A DNA stretch of 64,000 bases, taken from assembly GCA_963995505.1 (NCBI GenBank), contig OZ023187.1:8519176-8583175 (forward strand), in the 5' to 3' direction. Position 1 is the first letter of the stretch. Each line of letters begins with the position of its first letter. Source of the DNA: Hypericum androsaemum (lineage: Eukaryota; Streptophyta; Magnoliopsida; Malpighiales; Hypericaceae). A model generated the notes under the pieces. That model searched no databases. It saw nothing but the letters and a program-made list of their open reading frames with translations, and had not been told where the DNA came from. Positions 55,960 to 64,000 of the stretch are shown here, piece after piece. The translations under genes were made by a program, and so were the position numbers.

Positions 55960-56537
55960 TAAAATGCAGTAAGGGGAATGAGGTTAAAATCCATACATTA
56001 AAGAACGTTCATGGTGGTAACTCAACCATGATGAGTGGAGATCTTACAAACTTGGTTCAATGAGACAACTAAGTTATAGATGGTTCAGATGAATACTTGG
56101 AATCTATCTCATTCTCAGAAGCGGTCCAAGTACGAACCTCCAGAGGTGTGGTAAGGTTAAGCGTCTACGCTTTTAATAATTCCTATTATAGGAAAAGGTG
56201 GAGTATGGAAGGATACTCCTAATGGGAGATCACCTATATAAGTGTGAAGTGAGGCCGCTTCAAATGGAAAAACACTAATGAATCCAAGAGAAGGTCCATG
56301 GCTAAAACTGACACAACGTGAGAACCAAAGGATATTAGAGATATCATTGTGTAAATGTTATTGTCTTGGTTTACATAAAAAAGCTGACCAGTTCAAGACA
56401 TCGTGTTCACTGAACAGCAAGTAAATCCGATAACATCTTACTAGAGAAGGTTCAAAGCCGTAAGCTACCTATCTCGATGCAATGATATTTTATCAAAACT
56501 TTTCTTAAAAAGTATGAGCATGCATTAATCATCATTC

Positions 56538-56548
56538 ATGTGGGGGAT
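56538..56548 (+). other. C2 polypurine tract
   Basis: atgtgggggat directly before the 3' LTR. Confidence 0.75.
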
Positions 56549-57470
56549 TGTTGGGTTTTTGAATGCTAGTTAAAGCAAATAGCCCAAAGTGGAGGCCCAT
56601 AGTGGAAAGTCCAAGTTAAAAATGGCATTACCACGTTGGAAAGTGCAACAAAGATTTCCTAGTTTATAAGGAGAAGCTCCTTGTTATATAGGAAATGAAT
56701 TGACCATCGGGAAAGCTAACTCGCACTGTTGCGAGGATGGTGCTCGAGCACGAGCACGCACACTCACACACGCACACGTGCGTGTGTGCATGGCGCATTG
56801 GATGCAGGTCGCAATGGGCGCTTTGTGGCACCTTGGCACTTCACACGTGCACAACATCGCGAGGAGCCTTAAATTTTGGCAAATTCTGGACGAGTCACAA
56901 AGGACTGGAATGTCCTGGAGACTTCCAGAAGGTCGAAGGGTTACGAGCGAACCTAAAGGCTGCACAGGCGAATCCAGAAGCTCCCAGAACACCGAAGGGA
57001 CGCGAGTGTGCTATTTGCCTGTCGAAGGAGTGCCTACGACCTCCGAAGAGCCACGAATGAATCGGCTTAAGAGGCACCTGAAGGGCAACCTGCCTGTTGG
57101 CCGAACGGACGCGTTTCCTCAGAATTGCTTCCTGCCCCTTCAGAAGTGCCTGTCTGCACTCCACCCAGCGCCTATAAATAGGCCCCTCCCCCTCATTTGC
57201 ATATCACTTCGAACACTCATTGCATAAGCATTAGCAATAGTCGTTCTCCTCTCTCCCTATCTCAGAAAGTTTCAAATATCCAAGGTTCGCCTGAAGCTTC
57301 GAGAGTCGTTGGGCTACGAAATCGGAAGCAGCCTAGTCGTTGTATCTAGGGGACGATTGCCGCAGCCCGTAAGCACTGAATACGGGGCAATCTCGTCTTA
57401 CGGAGAAAGAGTCCAACTCTTGCCTCGACTTAAAGATCCTAATCAAGTATGCCACCTCTGACAAACAACA
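56549..57470 (+). repeat. C2 3' LTR
   Basis: Starts tgttgggtttttgaatgc and ends tctgacaaacaaca. TATA box at 57173-57180. Contains an alternating cacacgcacacgtgcgtgtg stretch near 56768. Confidence 0.93.
57173..57180 (+). promoter_or_regulatory. TATA box of C2 3' LTR
   Basis: tataaata in the same context as in the other LTRs of the family. Confidence 0.7.
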
Positions 57471-57818
57471 TTCTCTAATCAATGTTTCTGCCTGTCATAA
57501 ACTCCTTTTCCTTACTAATGTTTCTGCCCTCAGTTAATGTCATCATTAACGATGCCGTTTTGCAAAACATCAAATGGTTCACTTCTGTTCGTTCCTTTCT
57601 GAGGACTACTTGAGGTTCCTGGAATATTTTTAAACTAAGTGCTTTTTTATAAGTATCCCAAGTAACCACTTGAGACTGGGTCCACTATATTTTTAAATTC
57701 AAAAATTACATAAAATTTACATATATTTAACGCACAATAAATTTTCCCACGTAAGAAACCACGTTTATTTAACCTGAACTAGAGGTCATAGCCCTAAGTG
57801 TTAAGGCTTTTTTTGCCT

Positions 57819-58010
57819 CTATTTTATTTGTTGAGGCCATTTTTCTTCAATTTGAGGAGTAGGTTCTACTAGAACAATGGTCGTGGAAGAATTTTGATGA
57901 ACATGATCATTAGGTAAAGTTGTCTTGACAACAAGAAAATCATCAAGAGAAATAAGTTCCTCGAATTCCATTCCCAAATAAATTATCGACTTTGATCTGT
58001 TGTTAGCCAT
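57819..58010 (-). CDS. Small hypothetical ORF
   Basis: An ATG-initiated 63-codon frame on the minus strand beginning MANNRSKSIIYLGMEFEELI and ending in WPQQIK and a stop. It is acidic, with no membrane segment or known motif. The sequence lies between C2 and repeat R and has no second copy here. It may be a chance frame or an exon of something lost. Confidence 0.2.
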   Translation of the reverse strand: MANNRSKSIIYLGMEFEELISLDDFLVVKTTLPNDHVHQNSSTTIVLVEPTPQIEEKWPQQIK

Positions 58011-58434
58011 TTAGTCTAGACCTTGAGGATGAGAATTTAGTGAATAAGGAAGAAGAGGGAATTATGTCGATTTGTCTATGTATTTTAAGAATAGTGTGAG
58101 GGTGTTTTTATAATAGTAAGGTGAGGCTGTTTCACTAGAGTAATTTTAGACAACATAATAAATGTCGTGGTCGTATTCATTAAATATACCAAGTTGTTTT
58201 ATGGCCATAATAATTTTTTTTCAAAAGTAAACTTTTTTGAGGTCCTTTGCCTTCTATTTTTGGCGATACCTAGAATGTATTTAATCTGTTAAGAGTAATG
58301 AAATCACACTAAGATAACCTAATTTGGATATTTAATTAATTAATTTAACTAGGGCAAATAGTTGCTTGCTTTTTATGGTAGGTAATAGGTTTATTGCTCT
58401 CCATTAATCAGTGAGCTATTTTGGAAATCATTAT

Positions 58435-59254
58435 CAATGTTTTCAAAATCGAGCCAGAGGGTGACTCATAATTCTTCTATTTTGCGGTCTGTGGACCATC
58501 TGTCCGTGTGTTCCCAAGGATTTTATTAAATGTCTCAAACCCTAGGCAACCTTCTTCCCCTTTTTTTCAAGGGTACCACTTTTACTTTCTAGTTTCTTCT
58601 TCTACTCCCTTTCTCTCTCTCAAATTTAATCAGAACCAAAAATCTTCATCATCTTCATCTTATTCCTCTTCCCTAACCCAGAAACCTCATCTCAAAAGAA
58701 AAAATCCACAAACCTCGACCCTCCCACGCCTCTCTCCTCATCTCCCCATCACCACATAACAATACATAACAGGGAGAAAAAAAAATACTTAATTGGTACA
58801 TGGCATTTTGCTGGCCCTTTGTTTTGGTTGTTTATGGATCTGAAAAGAGGAGTAAGGTTTGTTTATTGCTTTCGCTTTGTTAGCTTTGGACATTTAGTTT
58901 TTCTTTTGGGATTGGTTTGCGAAATTCTGGGAACATGGGACGAACCAAAACAAAACCCTTTCAACTTCAAGTTCTTTTTACTCTCTGATTGAATCCATTC
59001 CTCAATTTTTAGTTTTTTATCTTTTGGAAACGAGCTTCCTGGAGAAGCAAAAGAGGGTGTGGGACCCGATTTTCTTTATTTTCAATTTCAAATGGCCCAA
59101 TCTAGATCAACCAATGTGTCAAACTTTCTGGTCGGACCGCTTTTGGGGCAGTTTGCCCGCACTCTGGGTTTTAGATAGAAATCAACCCGGGATCACATCC
59201 GATTGACAGTCAGACTGGTCCAACTACTAGTCCGACCGCGGTTTTAAAACATTG
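58435..59254. mobile_element. hAT-like MITE, 820 bp
   Basis: Termini caatgttttcaaaatcg and, from the other strand, caatgttttaaaaccgcgg form inverted repeats. Flanking 8-bp sequences atcattat (58427-58434) and accattat (59255-59262) differ at one position, as expected for a hAT target duplication. Copy A of repeat R at about 28820 is uninterrupted. The body has no transposase. It holds an 83-codon frame rich in serine (58508-58759), which might be captured host sequence. Confidence 0.8.
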
Positions 59255-59492
59255 ACCATTATGGGCTTGGACATTTGGCTATAATTGTCTTTATGCATGA
59301 CAACTGTATGACTATATATGTCAATTTTTCCATTCATCCTTCTAACTTTTTCATGAATTATTAAAAACTACTAAAAAATGAATATTAATGAGGTTTAACT
59401 TACAAAGGCCAAAAGAACCATGAAGTTTTATCCAAATGGACGTCCAAATCCTTACGAGACAAGGAAGTATAAAATTAAATTGTGTAAATATT

Positions 59493-60649
59493 AATAATTA
59501 AGAGAAGTCATAAATTCTGAGAAAACCCTTAAAAAATGGCCATTTTGAGGCAACCAAATCCCCACCTCTTTCGGTGCTTCCGTGGCCTATCTCACCGTCG
59601 GTGACCATGGCAGAGCACCCACAAGCTTCGGGGAGGACGGCGCTCCTCCCTGTGCAGTCGTGCCACTTCAATCAGATCAAGGATGACCCAATTATTATTC
59701 CATCACTCCTCCAATCACTCATGTGATCCCAAAGGCGATTCCAGCAAGGTTTTTCGGTGGTGCTCCTATGCAGTCGGCGCCGTTCTCTTCCTTCCTTCTG
59801 ATGGAGATTTTTGTCTAAGGTGAAAGTGCTCCCCAGGCTGGCCTCTTTTTCTTCCCCCATCGCGTCCACGAATCTCTACCCTCCGGGTTTGATCACCCTT
59901 TTCAGGCACTGTACTTAGGAGAGTTGGAGAGCATGGTTTCGTGCGGTGGAGGTATTGGTCAGTTCTTGGCTTTGATGTTGCAGACTGGTGATGTACGAGT
60001 CAAATTTCAGATTAGGGTTGACACATTTCTGAATCTATTGTCCCTTCAACCTAGTCTCGAAGCTAAGGTTGTTTTCCCTTCTAGTGGGGATCGATATCTC
60101 GGATCAAAGAGTTCTTCAGACTGGCATTTTTCCTCCCTTGTTGAGTCTTCTGATCTCTACCCTCCTGGTTTGGTCACCTTTTTCGGGTGTCGTTCCATGG
60201 AGATACAAAGGCCGTGGTATCGTTCGTGGGAGGTATGGGCCTTTTCTTGGCTTTGATGAAGGAGACAGGTGATGCACGAGTTGGAAGCACGGTGCCACAT
60301 TCTTCACGCTCTCATCTGTTATGTTGCCTCTGGTTCAGTGGCATCCAAGAAATATGGGCAGCCTGCATCTTTAGAGGCTACTTCGTCCAACAAAAGGCCT
60401 TCTCCGGATCTCAACACACCATCCATGATCAGAGGTGTTAGACACTAAATACGGTAGCATACAACTCTAGTCTATTCGGGTGGGTTAGTTTGAGTTGCTT
60501 ACTAGTTATGACAGCGGATTAGCTAGTTTGGTTGCCCGTTTAGGCCTTAGAATTTTTAAGCTTTTTGTTTTTATTTTTTTCTTTTCTCATCTCCTTCTGT
60601 AACATTTTCTTTTCTTCATTAATAAAGTTTCCTAATTAGTAAAAAAAAA
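59493..60649 (+). mobile_element. Poly(A) retroelement, LINE-like, non-autonomous
   Basis: Flanked by a 16-bp target duplication aaattgtgtaaatatt (59477-59492 and 60647-60662) and ending in an A run (60641-60649) after an aataaag polyadenylation-like signal near 60620. Internally a segment beginning ctctaccctcc (59873) recurs at 60156, a partial duplication about 285 bp apart. Several frames occur, but no reverse transcriptase motif was found, so it may be a LINE reduced to its two ends or a different poly(A) retroposon. Confidence 0.75.
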
Positions 60650-61453
60650 TTGTGTAAATATTGAAACTAAGAAAAATAAAAAATTCAACCATTGTATGAT
60701 GTATTGTTAAGATTATCATAGAAAATTCCTTACTACTTTCTTTTTATGCTAAAGTTGAATTGTTAAATTAAGTTAAAAAAATTTTTAATCTGATCTAAGT
60801 ATTTAATTTTTATCTAATTTTACAATTTGATAATTAAGTACCAGTTGTAGTCACAATCTCAATGATAAACGGTCACAATTTAACTGCTGTATCTAAACAA
60901 ATTTCTTTCAACCGTAAAAATGACCGATAAGCGTTCAATTTTCTATCTAGATTGTTATGATTGGAGAGAGAATTTCTTGCTAGTAAATGGATCGTTGTTG
61001 ACCATTAAAATCGTTACCAACCAAAAAGGGTACCTGATGAACTATCATAAATCGGATTTTGATAAACAAAAATATTGAATTGAACTCTTAATTCCAATAA
61101 TTAATTCAATAATAATGTAAAATAATCAGAATATTTGGTCCAACTTCAAATTTTACAAGAATGTATCGAAAGATTTAGGGTGAAGTAATTGTTTAGTACA
61201 ACATTTCAACCACGATTGGATGAGAATTTTGGAAGGACATGTATTGCACGAATCTCTCACAGATGCAGTGAATTATTCAAGGGAAGGGAATACAACGTTG
61301 GAGTTAGAAACCAACACATAAAAAAGCATCAAATTTTTTGTTCTGCAGATAAATTTGAGGGAATTTTTTGAAGGGTTGAAGAATGTGAAAATGATGAATA
61401 ATTTAGTGATCTCATAGTAGTTTAACAAATTCAGGTTAGTATTTACTTATATA

Positions 61454-62227
61454 TGTTGCTGATAAATTGTGGTAGAACGTCGGAAACAATCTTTAAAATG
61501 GATCCGGAGTGGTCGTCCCAAGAGCGATTCGAACGAATAGGTAAAGATGGAAGAAATATGGGGTTGAGAGGAGAGAAGAAAGAGAGTGGGGAGGAGAGAT
61601 TTTTATTGATAGGGAAAGGAGAAAAACATGAAAGATAAAAGCTACGAAGCGACATAAAAAATTACGATAAAAGCTATGAAGCTAAGAATTTGGTATTTGA
61701 TTTGTGGGTGTCTTCATGCTTGTACCTATCTCTCCTTATATAGAATAAGCTTGCCCCAGCCCCATACAAAAATCCTAGGCCATTTTCAAAAGGGAAAACA
61801 TAACATAGCTCGGGCCTAATAAGAAAAATACAACCTGTGCAGATCTTGTGACCCAATTTTTGTCTCTTTCTGTGCCAAATTTGGAAAATTTATAAACTAC
61901 AAAGTTGTAAATCTCTATCTTCTCTTTCTGTGACTTTTAGAAATGTCTCAATCCAATACTTGAGCAGAACGTTACGGCCTTTTGACCAAAATAGGTTCAG
62001 TAGATCTGCTGCCTAATAAGAAAAAACCTACTCCCGAAACTTCCAACCCAAGTCTGACCTCCTTCTGCATTGAATCTGGAGAAGTCACAAACTAGAAAGT
62101 TCCAGATCTTTGTATTATCTATTTTTAGCTTTTGGAATTGTATCGATCGGATATACGAGTAGGAAGATACAGCTATTTTACTGAGATATAGTCAAACAAA
62201 TCTGCAAATTAATTTTTTGCTCCAATA
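61454..62227 (-). repeat. LTR, gypsy-like subfamily b (right copy)
   Basis: Homologous to 5506-6097, with the same TGTTG start and the same polypurine tract beside its right end, so it is the 3' LTR of a minus-strand element. It is about 180 bp longer because a segment beginning cctaataagaaaaa is present twice (about 61813-62010 and 62011-62190). Confidence 0.8.
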
Positions 62228-62245
62228 ATGCCCCCCACGCGTCAA
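62228..62245 (-). other. Polypurine tract of right gypsy-like element
   Basis: Minus-strand cgtggggggcat next to the LTR, as at 6098. Confidence 0.65.
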
Positions 62246-62429
62246 TATTTTGACGCTAGGAAAAGTGTTGACGTGTATCCGTCCTTGAACACGCGAAAAA
62301 TTAACTCCACCAAAAAAACCAACCGGCTAAGATAAGACTGTAAATATGTGAAGAATGTACCATCAAACCGGTCGAGACCTAGCCGTTGTAGGCGTGTAGT
62401 TGATCACTCATCTCGAGATATCCGTGTGC

Positions 62430-63207
62430 TCACGACTTTCGCACAAAAACTGGATTTAGGCCTACATGGTTGAGTGGGAGCTCTATGTCCTTCGTCAAAA
62501 CGACCATACAATTATTGTTGAAGGTCTCTAAGCTTTTTTCTTTGCTTTTGAATTTTTTGCTCCAACCTTCTTCGTTAAGTCTTTGTGAGAGTCGGTCGAT
62601 GATACTCCGGATACTTGCCCCCCGAGTGTGGGTTTGGCTTTCTTGGTATCTCCTTACGCACAGACTTCGTATGATAATTTGGAGACCTTGTAGGCCGATC
62701 ACTCCTTGTGGGTTGTGTCTCACATAGTTTTTTCTTTGATCACAAAAGTTCTTCCTTAGGCACCCAAACTTTGAATGGCTTCTTTCTCTGGGGAACTCCT
62801 TGCTCGGTAGCCAATTGAGTGACTACATCTCTCTTAACCCACGCGTACTGAGGTGGTCTGTTGCCAGCTAGTTTCAGCCGTATGACTTGAGGACACTTCT
62901 TATAATTTGAAACCTTTGATGGTCGAGGTTGAGCCGGCCCGTTAGGTTATTGCTTCACCATACTCTTGCTTGGTTGATGAGGAGTTAAAGACTTTACTTC
63001 ATCATCATCTACCTTCTTCACTCTGTGCATGTCTTGCCCCTCTGCCGGGATAATTTTGACCAAAGTAGGAGCTTCATCTGCAATGCTGCATTGTCCTCCA
63101 TGCCCCCTGGGTGAGATTGAATTCTGACTGACTCTCTGACTGTAGACTTGCCCCCTTGTGTCTTTCTGTTGAGTTGGGACAGAATTGGGCAAGCAAAGGT
63201 GGCTCAC
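62430..63207 (-). pseudogene. Gag-like region of right element, C-terminal part
   Basis: Minus-strand frames give SKSMVKQ, KVWVPKEE, IPRKPNPHSGGK and RRRLEQKIQKQ-type basic sequence, matching the copy at 6.3-6.9 kb. They are broken by stops. The conserved stretch cttgccccccgagtgtggg is at 62615. No pol domains are visible. Confidence 0.45.
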
Positions 63208-63210
63208 TAC

Positions 63211-63807
63211 TCATGGAACAAAGGATGACTCGGATCTCCGCAACAGGTGACTCGGCGGAGGCCCTAAAATTTCCTTTGCTGGTGAAGGCCCAAAGATTCC
63301 CTTAGCCGACGGAGGCCCTAAAATGCCTTTCATATTTGATACAACACTTAGGGTTTTCTCGGTTGCCGATGAGACTTGTATCGGGCATAGCTCTTCCTTT
63401 TCCTCGAACGTGGGTCCTACAAGCTCGATGGCTGTGGTTTTGGCCAACTGTGGACTAGAAGTTTGATCGACCTCTTCAATAAGAGAAAAAGAAGAACGTG
63501 TATACCCGGCCGATTCATGTACGACCTCCTCAATACTTGTCTTAGAATTATTAGATTCAAAAACTATTTGGTCTTCAACTTCACGGACGCCACTTGATAC
63601 TTTCTCAGTTGTTGATGTAGTCCTTGAATTCTCATTCTTGAAGGGCTTGTATCTCATTGCTCGAAGTTCAGCACTTAAATCCTCGTTACGTTTCGTTTGT
63701 TCCCCCAAAAATTTTCTGAATTGCATGCAGAATGCTAGGTGTTTAACACGCCGTTTCTCATAATTACCATTACCGTTGCTCCCCATAAATCCCTCAAAGT
63801 TGATCAT
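63211..63807 (-). CDS. Open frame of right element, unknown protein
   Basis: A 198-codon frame with an ATG at 63805-63807, beginning MINFEGFMGSNGNGNYEKRR. It has an Arg/Lys-rich N-terminal third, an acidic middle and a C-terminal repeat of GILGPPSAKGIFGPSPAKEI type. It lies where gag would be. It is not similar to capsid proteins I know. The corresponding part of the left element (7100-7800) is eroded, although GPP repeats can still be traced near 7130-7200. It may encode the structural protein of this non-autonomous family, or be a fortuitous frame. Confidence 0.4.
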   Translation of the reverse strand: MINFEGFMGSNGNGNYEKRRVKHLAFCMQFRKFLGEQTKRNEDLSAELRAMRYKPFKNENSRTTSTTEKVSSGVREVEDQIVFESNNSKTSIEEVVHESAGYTRSSFSLIEEVDQTSSPQLAKTTAIELVGPTFEEKEELCPIQVSSATEKTLSVVSNMKGILGPPSAKGIFGPSPAKEILGPPPSHLLRRSESSFVP

Positions 63808-64000
63808 GGTTAGACAAAATAAATTGAAAATTTTGAAACCAACTTACAGAATGACCTGTCTCTGATATTCTAGTCGTAACTTTTTCGTCCGAACTCTGAT
63901 TTAAGCGATCTTGATGTCCCTAGAATCTGAGAGACAGTCAATTTTGGCAGAAATAGCTATCTCCTAATTCGGCAAGAAAAAAGATAAAAATACCCTTCAA
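63808..64000 (-). other. Leader of right element, cut by window edge
   Basis: Homologous to 7855-7995 of the left element; the 5' LTR of this copy must lie beyond the window. Confidence 0.5.

Larger units (their letters stand above)
51290..57470 (+). mobile_element. Ty1/copia retrotransposon C2, decayed
   Basis: Complete element: LTRs 51290-52144 and 56549-57470, gag, protease, integrase, reverse transcriptase, RNase H, polypurine tract. The target duplication ttctc is perfect (51285-51289 and 57471-57475). It is the same family as C1, on the opposite strand. In the main polyprotein frame, stops occur at 52318, 52369, 52615, 53002, 53251, 54283, 54433, 54580, 54631 and 55693, with two frameshifts near 55020 and 55290. 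The LTRs differ by many substitutions and about 67 bp in length, so it is old. Confidence 0.95.
58085..61448. repeat. Dispersed repeat R, copy B (interrupted)
   Basis: Pieces 58085-58434, 59255-59492 and 60650-61448 align in order with 28486-29935. The breaks are two later insertions, a hAT-like MITE and a poly(A) retroelement, and copy A provides the empty site for each. Confidence 0.75.

Noticed and set aside
57819..58010. Strong call of a small gene
   Set aside because: It has an ATG and plausible composition but no homologue known to me, no promoter evidence and no second copy; kept only as a low-confidence entry.
1..64000. Prokaryotic or organellar origin
   Set aside because: No operon-like gene packing. 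The content is nuclear plant retrotransposons, introns with GT-AG borders and MITEs.

Overview
This window looks like nuclear DNA of a flowering plant, in a region dominated by transposable elements. The evidence is AT-rich intergenic DNA, Ty1/copia and Ty3/gypsy LTR retrotransposons, L1-type LINE 3' ends, hAT-like and Mutator-like miniature elements, a Cassandra element carrying 5S rRNA sequence in its LTRs, and a fragment of a plant LRR receptor kinase. No species can be named from the sequence alone. I see no intact protein-coding gene, tRNA gene or CRISPR array.

Layout. 1-0.4 kb: edge of a copia element (minus strand, initiator-Met tRNA primer site). 2.4-8.8 kb: a decayed non-autonomous gypsy-like block with three LTRs sharing two internal regions; a related copy runs off the right edge from 61.45 kb. 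8.8-15.7 kb: a gypsy-like LTR split by copia element C1 (minus strand). 16.1-16.4 kb: receptor-kinase pseudogene. 18.3-19.4 and 21.35-22.8 kb: Tat/Athila-like gypsy LTRs, the second with a tRNA-Asp-type primer site. 23-25.7 kb: LINE RNase H fragment and a ruined copia. 27.5-28 kb: two adjacent minisatellites with a common core. 28.5-32.8 kb: dispersed repeat R, in two tandem units, hit by a LINE and a Mutator-like MITE. 33.3-35.1 kb: remnant of a multi-exon gene (S1). 35.9-42.9 kb: a gypsy element with gag and protease only. 42.9-44.5 kb: second copy of a gene fragment (D) and a LINE end. 45.0-45.6 kb: Cassandra. 45.6-51 kb: second gene remnant (S2), split by a young copia (C3). 51.3-57.5 kb: copia element C2 (plus strand). 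58-61.45 kb: second copy of repeat R, hit by a hAT-like MITE and a poly(A) retroelement.

The DNA has been built by duplication followed by insertion. Three blocks (D, R, S) occur twice, and comparing copies gives empty sites that date several insertions. C1 and C2 belong to one family. Their stop codons mostly look like cytosine-deamination products, as expected for silenced, methylated repeats.

The most interesting observations are these. (1) C1 and C2 lack the usual initiator-Met primer site; at that position they carry a 13-base sequence perfectly complementary to a segment of their own LTR. (2) C3 has almost identical LTRs and a perfect target duplication, yet its reverse transcriptase active site is destroyed, which suggests mobilisation in trans. 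(3) A 7-kb gypsy element keeps only gag and protease. (4) Three diverged gypsy LTRs all start with a hairpin. (5) A Mutator-like MITE is filled with a 23-bp array.
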